Source: Pseudomonadota bacterium (GTDB taxonomy: Bacteria > Myxococcota_A > UBA796 > GCA-2862545). Taken from it: 39,289 nucleotides of DNA. Positions 25,255 to 32,935 of this stretch are shown here, piece after piece. Location of the stretch: positions 1-39,289 of the forward strand of contig JAGSGY010000053.1 in assembly GCA_023954855.1 (NCBI GenBank), read 5' to 3'. The notes below the pieces were generated by a model. That model saw only the letters and a list, made by a program, of their open reading frames with translations, was not told where the DNA came from and made no database searches. A program made the position numbers and the translations under genes. Positions within the stretch are counted from its first letter, which is position 1. Every line of letters begins with the position of its first letter.

Positions 25255-26216
25255 TTGCCCTCCCCGCTCGCGCGGAACGAGCCGATGCCGACACCGACCG
25301 TGAAGAAGTCAGCGGGGTTGTTCTCGGCGTAGAGCGTGCCGAGCACTGAGATGGACAGGGTCGTGTTCTGCACGCTGCGAACGCCGATCTTGCCACCCAG
25401 CTTCACCGAGGTGACGGAGAGCGCCGTGAACCGGTCCGGGTCGTCGAGCGGAACCTCACCAAAGTCGAGGCCGCCGATGCTGTGTAGGGCGTCAACCGCG
25501 AGCCCGGCCGAGACGTTTGGCGTGGGGTAGAGCAAGAACTCGCCGCTCGCGCTGATCTCGTCTGCGGGGACCTTCTGGCCGAGAATCTCCGTCGACGCGA
25601 GACGGTGGCGCCCGATGCCCTCGATGTAGGTGGAGTAGGACATCGACCCGAGCCCGCCAAGTCGGCCTACGGACGCAAAGAGCGCCACATCGGTCTGCCC
25701 ATCGCCGAGGGCGGTGACACGCATACGCTGCTCGCGAGTGAAGTCGCCAAACCGGACCTCGGGACCCACGGCCAACGTGAACGGCGCCCCGCGAAGCTCG
25801 TCGAGCAGCCGCACTTTGCCGCGAGCGCGAATCGGCGTCAGTGACAGCGTGGAGTCGCAGGCGGTGTCCTGTGCACAGATGTCCGCGTCGGCACGGCCGA
25901 TGCCCGACCAGCCAATGCCACCGCGGACTTCCACATCCACCGAAGTGAGCAAGCCGTACGTGACCTCGCCGCCGAGGTCGGTCCGAGTCACCGCGGAGGG
26001 CAGCTTGACAGCCTCGGCACCTTCGCCGCCGAGAAAGGTTCGCCAGCGCGTGTAGGACACACCGACGTAGGTCGAGAGGTCGTCTCCCGACAGGGTCCAC
26101 GGTCCGCCTCCGGCCTCAGCCGCTGGACTCGCCAGCAGAGCCATGACGAGCGCCAGGCCGGCGAGGTTTCGAGACGGAAGCGGGGTCGGTTTCGAGACGG
26201 TGGTCGCGTTGGGCAT
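25251..26216 (-). CDS. Outer-membrane beta-barrel protein coupled to a kinase gene
   Basis: A protein of 321 residues. The signal peptide (MPNATT onward, hydrophobic LAGLALVMALLASPAAEA, cleavage before GGGPW) is followed by many alternating strands typical of a small outer-membrane barrel (YVGVSYTRWRTF, GGEVTYGLLTSVDVEVRGGI, LGGKIGVRSVQNTTLSISVLGTLY, ADFFTVGVGIGSFRA). No TonB plug or OmpA domain is seen. It starts behind GGAGG at 26214-26216. Its stop overlaps the next gene, a Ser/Thr kinase, by four bases. It may be a sensor or porin working with that kinase, which is inferred from gene coupling only. Confidence 0.8.
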   Translation of the reverse strand: MPNATTVSKPTPLPSRNLAGLALVMALLASPAAEAGGGPWTLSGDDLSTYVGVSYTRWRTFLGGEGAEAVKLPSAVTRTDLGGEVTYGLLTSVDVEVRGGIGWSGIGRADADICAQDTACDSTLSLTPIRARGKVRLLDELRGAPFTLAVGPEVRFGDFTREQRMRVTALGDGQTDVALFASVGRLGGLGSMSYSTYIEGIGRHRLASTEILGQKVPADEISASGEFLLYPTPNVSAGLAVDALHSIGGLDFGEVPLDDPDRFTALSVTSVKLGGKIGVRSVQNTTLSISVLGTLYAENNPADFFTVGVGIGSFRASGEGK

Positions 26217-26335
26217 GGGCTCTCCCTCCAGCGTACGGAGGGGTCGAAGCAGCACTTCGTTTCGCGACAGCAATGTCTCACTTTGTCACAGGCCGAACTC
26301 TGTTCGTGCTCCAAGGCATTGCCAGAACCGCAAGA

Positions 26336-26725
26336 TCAGCCGGCCAGCGCCATGAGCCGGTCAGGCGGCAAGACCCCCAGCTGCACGAGTTCGACCTGGC
26401 CGTCCACCACCTGAATGGTCGTGGGTGTGGCCATCACGCCAAAGGCCATCGCGATGTCCATGCGCTTCGACACATCGACCACATGCAGCTTTCCAGCGGC
26501 CTGCAGCTCGTTGGCCGTAGGCTCCATCGAGCGACACGGACCACAGGTCGGGCTGTGAAACCACAGGACCGTGCTTCCGCGAACGGCTTGTCCAATGGCA
26601 CCGTCGAGCTCGGGGGCAGGTTTGCCCTCGGCAGCCTTCGACTTACGCGCCATGGCGAACTGAGCCGCGAAGCTGAGCACCACCATGCCCACGATGAAGC
26701 TGAAGATCACTGCGCCGAGATTCAC
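26336..26725 (-). CDS. Membrane-anchored thioredoxin-like protein
   Basis: A protein of 129 residues. One N-terminal helix (about 3-25) is followed by a thioredoxin fold with the redox motif CGPC (WFHSPTCGPCRSMEP) and the cis-proline region ATPTTIQVVDG. The N-out or N-in orientation cannot be set from sequence alone. The positively charged ARKSKAAEGK after the helix argues that the fold lies in the cytoplasm. It begins with GTG that overlaps the anti-sigma factor stop by four bases (GTGA), so it belongs to the sigma/anti-sigma operon. A role as redox input or target of that system is inferred. Confidence 0.85.
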   Translation of the reverse strand: MNLGAVIFSFIVGMVVLSFAAQFAMARKSKAAEGKPAPELDGAIGQAVRGSTVLWFHSPTCGPCRSMEPTANELQAAGKLHVVDVSKRMDIAMAFGVMATPTTIQVVDGQVELVQLGVLPPDRLMALAG

Positions 26726-26973
26726 GATGCCTCCTGTTCAAGTCGCCGCGTGAGCCGCTGCAGGCCCGCATCGCCGAGGGGGGCCGGGTCTTCCCCCCGA
26801 AGGGCTTGAACGGTGCGCGCGTACGCTCCGCCGAACGAAGCGCACACGTCGCAGCCACCCACGTGCTCGGTCACCGCCGAGAGCTCGGAAGGCGTCAGCT
26901 CTGCGTCGACGTAGCGGTCGAGCAGGCCCAGTACTTCGTGGCACCACAGGCCACCCCGCTGGACTTCACTCAT
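26722..26973 (-). CDS. Zinc-finger anti-sigma factor
   Basis: A protein of 83 residues of the zinc-binding anti-sigma (ZAS) type. It has the N-terminal WCHEVLGLLDRYVDAELTPSE helix and the hallmark H-x3-C-x2-C (HVGGCDVC) that binds zinc and holds the ECF sigma factor. No membrane helix is present, so it is a soluble anti-sigma factor, like RsrA. The sigma gene stop overlaps its ATG, and its own stop overlaps the thioredoxin GTG. The exact start could be the ATG four codons upstream (26985). Confidence 0.87.
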   Translation of the reverse strand: MSEVQRGGLWCHEVLGLLDRYVDAELTPSELSAVTEHVGGCDVCASFGGAYARTVQALRGEDPAPLGDAGLQRLTRRLEQEAS

Positions 26974-27523
26974 GCTGCCCCCCACGGAGTGCGGCCATCA
27001 GACGAAGCCGCGCACGGTGCAGGCGCACTCGGCTCGCGTTCGGGCTGAGCCCGTTCTCGGCGCCGAACTCCACCGCCGTCGACCCCTCGAGGTCACAGCG
27101 AGTGATGACCTCTTGGTCGGCCTCAGGAAGCGTCGAGAGCGCGGCGAGCAGCCTCTGTCGATCCTCGGCCCGACTCGCAGCGAGCTCCGGGTCGCTGCCC
27201 CAGCCTGCGGCCAGACCCAGCTCTGCGTCCAGCGGCTCGGCAAAGGTCGGCTGTCCCGCACGGCGACGCCAGGTTCGGGCGGCCTGCTTGCGCGCAATGC
27301 CCAGCAGCCAAGACCGCGCCGACGAGGTCTGCCGAAACCCAGCCAGTCCGCGCCAAGCGGCCACATAGGTCTCTTGCAACACCTCTTCTGCCGTCTCCGC
27401 ATCCGCTGTCAAGCGACGTACCAGGCGCCAGACCGAAGGCGAAGTCGTACCCACGAAGACGTCGAAGGCATCGCGTTCTCCTGCCGCTGCGCGCATCAAG
27501 AGGTCCCCCTCCGAGTCCTGCAT
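26966..27523 (-). CDS. ECF-type RNA polymerase sigma factor
   Basis: A sigma factor of 185 residues with only regions 2 and 4, as in ECF sigma factors. Region 2 has DVFVGTTSPSVWRLVRRLTA, ETAEEVLQETYVAAWRGLAGF and SWLLGIARKQAARTWRR. Region 4 is at about 125-180 (ALSTLPEADQEVITRCDLEGST to VRLHRARLRLMAAL). The first 16 residues of the longer frame (27571) lack a ribosome site. ATG 27521-27523 follows GGAGG. It is the first of three overlapping genes with a ZAS anti-sigma factor and thioredoxin. Its promoter consensus cannot be inferred from this window alone. Confidence 0.93.
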   Translation of the reverse strand: MQDSEGDLLMRAAAGERDAFDVFVGTTSPSVWRLVRRLTADAETAEEVLQETYVAAWRGLAGFRQTSSARSWLLGIARKQAARTWRRRAGQPTFAEPLDAELGLAAGWGSDPELAASRAEDRQRLLAALSTLPEADQEVITRCDLEGSTAVEFGAENGLSPNASRVRLHRARLRLMAALRGGQHE

Positions 27524-27592
27524 CTGTCCTCCGTCCGGACCTGGCAGTCCGCGCAACACGCGCCGACTCACAGACCCGGACGATAGCCGCTT

Positions 27593-27802
27593 CTACGCCT
27601 TGGGGGCGGTCGAAAAGCCAAGAGCGGTGTAGATCGGGCAGGAGCCAATGGCTCCCGTGGCAAGCGGCACGAGGCCGAACAACCCTACGAGTCCCCAGCC
27701 AGGCACTGGACCGACGGCGAGCAGCGAGAGGATGCCGAGACCCGCGACCACGCGGACGCCGCGCTCGATCGGATGCTCATTGTTGGGAAGTAGCTTGGAC
27801 AT
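27593..27802 (-). CDS. DUF2892 (YgaP-type) membrane protein
   Basis: A protein of 69 residues with two hydrophobic helices (VRVVAGLGILSLLAVG, GWGLVGLFGLVPLATGA). It has the signature N-terminal N..P.ERG.R and the IGSCPIYTALG end typical of the DUF2892 family found in or beside rhodanese-like sulfurtransferases. A strong AAGGAG site precedes the ATG. It lies 69 bp ahead of the sigma/anti-sigma/thioredoxin genes on the same strand, so it may be the first gene of that unit. The family is associated with sulfur and thiol chemistry, but the molecular role is unclear. Confidence 0.85.
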   Translation of the reverse strand: MSKLLPNNEHPIERGVRVVAGLGILSLLAVGPVPGWGLVGLFGLVPLATGAIGSCPIYTALGFSTAPKA

Positions 27803-27912
27803 GCTTTCTCCTTGAAGATCTAGAGTTCCCAGTCCACGCCAAACCATTACCGAAAATCTCGAAAAGGACCGCATTCCTCTTCTGCCAGCATCGTCGACGG
27901 CTACAGTTGGGC

Positions 27913-28746
27913 ATGCGCACTCTCTGGATTCTTGGACTTGTGGCCTGCAGCCAGCCGATGGACTGCGAAACGGGCGAGGTGCTCGAAGCGGGCACATGCA
28001 CTCCCTACAGCCCCGAGGCTCCGGTGGAAGCGACGGTGTGGACCCCCGAGGTCGGGACCACCTGGCAGTGGCAGATCACCGGCACGGTCGACACCAGCCT
28101 GGACGTCGCGATGTACGACGTCGACCTCTTTGACCTGACCGACGACGTCGCTGACGCGCTGTCAGACCGCACCCTCATTTGCTACTTCTCGGCAGGTTCC
28201 TGGGAGGAGTGGAGGCCGGATGCCGACGACTTCCCCGTCAAGGCTGTAGGACGCCAGCTCGATGGCTGGCCCGACGAGCGCTGGCTGGACATCCGAGACC
28301 CAGGCGTTCGCGAAGTCCTCGCGGCACGGCTGGACATGGCCGTCGAGAAAGAGTGCGACGGTGTGGAGCCCGACAACATCACCGCCTTCAACAACAACAC
28401 GGGCTTTGGCATCAACGCCACCGAGCAGCTGGACTTCAACCGCTGGCTGGCTGACGAAGCCCACGCACGCGACCTCTCCATCGGCCTCAAGAACGACCTC
28501 GACCAGCTCGAGGATCTTCAGCCGTGGTTCGACTGGGCGCTGAACGAAGAGTGCCTGTCCTATGACGAGTGTGAGGTCTACGACACCTGGTTGGCCTCGG
28601 GCATGGCCGTGTTTCACACCGAGTACGTCGACGACTGGGCCGATGCGGATGCGCTCGCTTCCACCGCTTGTTCGGCCGTGCCCACCGGCTTCTCGACGCT
28701 GGTGAAGACCTGGGACCTCGGCGCAGAGTTCCTCGCCTGCCCGTAG
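27913..28746 (+). CDS. GH114-like secreted glycosidase (endo-alpha-1,4-polygalactosaminidase-type) lipoprotein
   Basis: A protein of 277 residues. The signal peptide MRTLWILGLVAC has lipidation at C12. The remainder matches the GH114 barrel: TTWQWQITGTVDTSLDVAMYD at the start, TLICYFSAGSWEEWRPD, LDGWPDERWLDIRDPGVREVL, ARLDMAVEKECDGVEPDNI and LSIGLKNDLDQLEDL. The conserved acids are D in MYDVDLFD and E/D in CDGVEPDN. Known members cleave alpha-1,4-linked galactosamine polymers of fungal or biofilm matrix, so an exopolysaccharide target is inferred. It starts at ATG 27913 rather than the TTG six bases earlier. It is 12 bp before the next lipoprotein, likely cotranscribed. Confidence 0.85.
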   Translation: MRTLWILGLVACSQPMDCETGEVLEAGTCTPYSPEAPVEATVWTPEVGTTWQWQITGTVDTSLDVAMYDVDLFDLTDDVADALSDRTLICYFSAGSWEEWRPDADDFPVKAVGRQLDGWPDERWLDIRDPGVREVLAARLDMAVEKECDGVEPDNITAFNNNTGFGINATEQLDFNRWLADEAHARDLSIGLKNDLDQLEDLQPWFDWALNEECLSYDECEVYDTWLASGMAVFHTEYVDDWADADALASTACSAVPTGFSTLVKTWDLGAEFLACP

Positions 28747-28758
28747 TAGGCTGCCGCC

Positions 28759-30762
28759 ATGTTGGCTTCTCGCATCGCTGCTCTCGGTTTTCTGGCCATC
28801 GGTCTCGCCTGCACGGGATTCGGCAACCACACCGTCAAGGACGACAACTGCGGCTGTGCTCTCGAGGTGCCGTTCGGCTACGTCGACCGTGGCCCAGACG
28901 ACGACGGCATCGAGCTCTGGGTCGAGCGAATCGGCGGCGACCAGTACATCAGCGTGGAGTCCTGGGCCAAGGCCGAGCGCGGCGACGCCCTCTCACCGCT
29001 CACCGCTCTGGACCGCTTCACCGTCGGCGAGCGCTGGACGGGGCCGGGCGAAGAACAACCCAGCCCGGTCGGCACCGAGAGCATCGACGGCTGGCCTGCG
29101 CTGACGCGACGCACATGGACAACGATGGAGCACGGCACCGACATCACCCACTGGTACGCCCTCATCGACCTGCCCGACCGCCACGTCTACTTGCACGCGT
29201 GGGGCGTCGCGACGGAACCAGACCGCTTCGACAAGGCCGTCGAGCTTGCCCGGGGTCTGACCCTCACCGCACCTCCGCGCGGCCAACACTGGAGCTCGTT
29301 TTCGGGGACCACTCCCTATGTCCAGAGCACCACGCCGCCGTCGATCGCCCGTGGAGATTTGGGAGCCGATCTCAGGGACGACGTCGACACACCCTCGACG
29401 GAACCGGAGACGCCAGAAGGCCTCGAGCGCGTCGAGCTGACGGGCTCCGCCGGTCCGCTTGTGGGATGGCACACACCGCCTCCATCCGAGGGCAAGCACC
29501 CCGTTCTGCTGGTCGTCGCGTTCTCTAAACCATCGGAATACGTCGACATCGGCGAAGAGGTGAACCTCAGTGCCTACACCGACGCCGGCATCCCCGTGTT
29601 CCTCGCCACCACGCGCGGCCGGCATGGCAACGCCGGGCGACCCGACCGCTACTGGGACGAAGTCCAGGACCTGTTGGTGGCCCGAGAACACCTCGCAGCG
29701 CAGTCCTGGGTCGACCCCGATCGCATCGTGCTGCACGGCGCGTATGCCGGCGGCACCCTCGCACTTCTCGCTGCGGCCGAGTCCCCTGACTTCGAGAAGG
29801 TCATCGTGCTCTCGAGTCCGGTAGACCTCGTCGACCTGCACGAGCGCTACCCCGCCGGCTACGACCCGACCGAGTACAACCCAAGCCCTGACAATCACCG
29901 CCTTCGCTCCCCCATCGCCTTCGCAGAGCAGCTGCAGTCCCCGGTGCTCTACCTTTGGGGCGAGCGCGGCTTTCCGAAGTCGGGGCCGTTCCGGATGCAG
30001 CGCGCGGCCCAGCAAAACGGCGCGCCCTTCGAGCTGCACACCGCCTCAGAAGCCCGGGTCGAGGACCTCTCTGCCGGGGCGTCTGCGCTGCTCGCACAGC
30101 GCATGGTCGACGGCCAGCTGGCCCGTCCACTCACCGCCGAGGAGAGTCTAGAGCTCGAGTTGTCGGTCTTCGCCGCCGCCGAGGCCCGAGTTCGAAGACA
30201 GCTGGCGGACTGGCTCGACGCGCGACTGAAGCGCGGATTCGAGGACCGGGACAGCCTGGCCGCCGCCACCCGAGACCGGGCGGAAGACCTGCTCGGCGCA
30301 CGCGGCCCTATGCTCGCAGACGCCGTGTTCGACGCCCAGATCGCGAGCTGGGACGCTGAGATGGCCTCCTGGACGCAGCCCACGGACAACGCCCGACTCG
30401 GAAGCGCATTCCAGAGGCTGGCCGACGACGGCGTGCACATCGAGCAGAACTACGAGGACTGCGTAGACTGCGCCTGGGCCGCCATGAAGCACGCCCTGAT
30501 CGAGCGAAACCGACGCGGCTCCCGCTCGACCGGCTGGATCTTCTTCACCGAGCACGACACGCAGCGCGCGGCCGACCACGGCATGCTCTGGTTGAACTAT
30601 GGCGACTACTACGGCGACGACACGCCAGGCCTCGCGAAGCGAATCGTCGCGGTACTCGAGGAAGAGGGCCTGAAGACCACCTGGGACGGCGATGTCGGCT
30701 CGCGCATCGGCATCGAAATGCAGTGGCGACAAGCGCTGCCAGCGGCCTCAGGCGAGCGCTGA
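28759..30762 (+). CDS. Lipoprotein with inactive-looking alpha/beta hydrolase domain and C-terminal DUF6891-like domain
   Basis: A protein of 667 residues. The signal peptide MLASRIAALGFLAIGLAC is lipidated at C18. The N-terminal part (about 20-200) has mixed strands (CALEVPFGYVDRG) that I do not recognise. An alpha/beta hydrolase core of prolyl-oligopeptidase type (about 225-430) has PVLLVVAFSKP, DAGIPVFLATTRG and SWVDPDRIVLHGAYAGGTLALLA. The nucleophile elbow normally holds Ser (GxSxGG) but here has Tyr at 329 (GAYAGG), so the domain is probably not a serine hydrolase. The last 120 residues (about 545-667) look like DUF6891 (IFFTEHDTQRAADHGMLWLNYG). The 3' end overlaps the opposite transporter gene by 15 bp. 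Confidence 0.75.
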   Translation: MLASRIAALGFLAIGLACTGFGNHTVKDDNCGCALEVPFGYVDRGPDDDGIELWVERIGGDQYISVESWAKAERGDALSPLTALDRFTVGERWTGPGEEQPSPVGTESIDGWPALTRRTWTTMEHGTDITHWYALIDLPDRHVYLHAWGVATEPDRFDKAVELARGLTLTAPPRGQHWSSFSGTTPYVQSTTPPSIARGDLGADLRDDVDTPSTEPETPEGLERVELTGSAGPLVGWHTPPPSEGKHPVLLVVAFSKPSEYVDIGEEVNLSAYTDAGIPVFLATTRGRHGNAGRPDRYWDEVQDLLVAREHLAAQSWVDPDRIVLHGAYAGGTLALLAAAESPDFEKVIVLSSPVDLVDLHERYPAGYDPTEYNPSPDNHRLRSPIAFAEQLQSPVLYLWGERGFPKSGPFRMQRAAQQNGAPFELHTASEARVEDLSAGASALLAQRMVDGQLARPLTAEESLELELSVFAAAEARVRRQLADWLDARLKRGFEDRDSLAAATRDRAEDLLGARGPMLADAVFDAQIASWDAEMASWTQPTDNARLGSAFQRLADDGVHIEQNYEDCVDCAWAAMKHALIERNRRGSRSTGWIFFTEHDTQRAADHGMLWLNYGDYYGDDTPGLAKRIVAVLEEEGLKTTWDGDVGSRIGIEMQWRQALPAASGER

Positions 30763-32904
30763 CTCCCCGCCCGAATCAAGCAGCCACAGGCAAGGACCAT
30801 CGGCCCGGTCCCGAATCTCGTGAAGACGGGCGAGCGAGACGGTCGGCGGCATGCCGAACAGGTTCAGGTCGCCGTGGTCCGAGTCGAGCGCGTCGTTGAA
30901 GCTACCCGAGGAGACCATCAGCTCTGTCGAGGGAGGCAGGCGGGCCTGATCGATGAGCGCCCCAAGAAAGCGGCCTGCCGCCTCGGTCTGCTCGGGGTCC
31001 TGCACCACCGTGCGAAGGCGAATGCGTCCGCCCCAAGCATCGGCAAGCAGAAAGGCCACCAACACCGGAAGGTCGAGGTTCTGTAGATGCAGCTCTAGCG
31101 TCCACTCCGGCGAGCGGTCCGAGAGCCAGACATCGATGGTCTTTGCCGCCACCGCGTGCTCCCCCTTCTTCCCAGGCACCCAGAGGGCGAGGCCCACCGA
31201 CAGCTCACGGCACCGTTCCAAGTGGACGGAGAGCTCCTCATCGGTGACCCGTCGTGCATCCAGCAAGAGGAGGTTCGGCGGAAACAGCGCGCCCTGCAGC
31301 GCATCGAGCGCCATCGAGACCCCCAGAGCTTGGTCCCCAGTGCGCATCTGCGTCCAGCTCGCGAACAGCCCCGTCGCACGCTCCCGTGCCGAAGCAATCT
31401 CGAGTCGAGAGCCCAGGTCCTGATCCGTGCCGATGCCGAGCCAGCGCACCGAGCCATTGCGACGCGCCAGGTCCTCGGCCAGCACCTTGAGCGCCACCCC
31501 GTCGTAGACCGTCGCAATCGGCACCAGCAGGTCCGGCTTCCAGGCCCGCTCGCTGCGCTCCATGTGGGCGGCCCGTCGCGCAGCCCAGTCCGCCACCGTC
31601 ACCGTGATGCCCGAGCGCACCGTCTCCCAGGGCGTCTCGACCTTGCGCTGGGCAATGAGCGCGTAGACCCCGACCACGACGGCGAGCTCCAGCACGCCGC
31701 CGAACGGGCTGCCGGCGGCCAAGCCGAGAAGACAGAGGCCGACGCCCATCAGTGGCGTGGAGGTCGCAATCCGAAACGAGGGACGAAACGAGATCATCCC
31801 AAGAGTCTGCTCGACGTAGACCACGCCATTGATCGCGAGGTACGCCATGATAAAGAAGCTGGTGATGATCGGCGCGATGGCATCCAGCGAACCGGCCGCG
31901 AGGCCGAGCGCACCGAGTGCAGTGGTCACGATGACGGCATTGCGGGGCTCGCCAGACGCAGTGGTCTGCGAGAGCCAGCGACTCGCCGGAAGCACGCCCT
32001 GTTCGGCCATCGCCTGGAGCAGGCGGGGGGCCGCGACCAAGGAGGACAGCGCCGCCATCAATGTCGACACGAGCAGGCCACCGATGACGAGCGGCGGAAA
32101 CAGGGCCTTGTCGATGATCAGCGTCTTGTTCTGAATCAGCTCGTCGGGGGAGCCCATGAAGCCGTACCAGACGGCGAACACCGCGTAGATGATCGCCGTG
32201 GAACCCCAAGCGACCAGCGTCCCCTTTGGAATCGCACGGCGCGGGTCGGCCAGGCTTCCGGACATTCCGGCGCCGACCATGATGCCGGTGACTGCCGGGA
32301 AGAAGATCGCGAACGCCGCCACGGGACTGGCCTCAGAGAACCGTCCAATGAGCACCGGCGTCGAGAGGGCGTCTACGGTGAAGATGCCGAAGGCGCCTGA
32401 CAGAAGGGCGAGGACGATGACCCACATCATGTAGGCCTGGGCGGTGAACGCGAGGTTGGCCGAGACGTAAGCAAGGACCGCGAGCGCGCCGTAGGCCAGC
32501 ATCGCGACCCAGCCGGGCCCGTGGGTGGGGAACAGATACGCCCAGGCCTCGGTGAACGCGTAGACGTACATGGCCGAAGACGCCGCCTGCGCGATGTACA
32601 GCGGCACGCCGATGGCGCCGCCCGCCTCGAGCCCGAGCGCCTGGCTGATGATGGCGAAGGCTCCGCCCGGCTTCACGCGGACATTGCTCGCGAGCGACGC
32701 GAGAGACAGCGCGGTGGTACCGGTGATGCTGACCGCCAGCGCGATGATCATCAGCGAGCCGACCACACCCGCCTGCCCGACGAGCCAACCCTCGCGCAGG
32801 TAGAGCATGGCGCCGAGAATCGTCAGCGCGACGGGACGCACGACGCCCGTGAAGGTACCGAACCCCGCTCTCTCGTCCTGCATGGCGGCTTGGTCAGCGC
32901 TCAT
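30748..32904 (-). CDS. SLC12-like cation-chloride cotransporter / amino-acid-polyamine superfamily permease
   Basis: A membrane transporter of 718 residues. About 12 hydrophobic helices (residues about 25-430) start with FGTFTGVVRPVALTILGAMLY, which resembles the TM1 region of cation-chloride cotransporters, and include VKPGGAFAIISQALGLEAGG and ITGIMVGAGMSGSLADP-like segments in TM3 and TM6. A C-terminal soluble domain (about 455-718) is an alpha/beta fold (LLVPIATVYDGVALKVLAEDL, ALFPPNLLLLDARR), as in the SLC12 C-terminal domain. The ion choice (Na/K/Cl or K-only) is not readable. Bacterial members are uncommon compared with eukaryotes. The two genes flanking it on the same strand are 30 bp (gor) and convergent (hydrolase). 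Confidence 0.85.
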   Translation of the reverse strand: MSADQAAMQDERAGFGTFTGVVRPVALTILGAMLYLREGWLVGQAGVVGSLMIIALAVSITGTTALSLASLASNVRVKPGGAFAIISQALGLEAGGAIGVPLYIAQAASSAMYVYAFTEAWAYLFPTHGPGWVAMLAYGALAVLAYVSANLAFTAQAYMMWVIVLALLSGAFGIFTVDALSTPVLIGRFSEASPVAAFAIFFPAVTGIMVGAGMSGSLADPRRAIPKGTLVAWGSTAIIYAVFAVWYGFMGSPDELIQNKTLIIDKALFPPLVIGGLLVSTLMAALSSLVAAPRLLQAMAEQGVLPASRWLSQTTASGEPRNAVIVTTALGALGLAAGSLDAIAPIITSFFIMAYLAINGVVYVEQTLGMISFRPSFRIATSTPLMGVGLCLLGLAAGSPFGGVLELAVVVGVYALIAQRKVETPWETVRSGITVTVADWAARRAAHMERSERAWKPDLLVPIATVYDGVALKVLAEDLARRNGSVRWLGIGTDQDLGSRLEIASARERATGLFASWTQMRTGDQALGVSMALDALQGALFPPNLLLLDARRVTDEELSVHLERCRELSVGLALWVPGKKGEHAVAAKTIDVWLSDRSPEWTLELHLQNLDLPVLVAFLLADAWGGRIRLRTVVQDPEQTEAAGRFLGALIDQARLPPSTELMVSSGSFNDALDSDHGDLNLFGMPPTVSLARLHEIRDRADGPCLWLLDSGGESALA

Positions 32905-32935
32905 GGCGCAGGGCTAACGCGTGCTTCCGCCGCGG

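Noticed and set aside
28993-30039. Minus-strand frame opposite the pseudo-hydrolase
   Set aside because: It mirrors a well-supported lipoprotein gene and has no ribosome site or family features.
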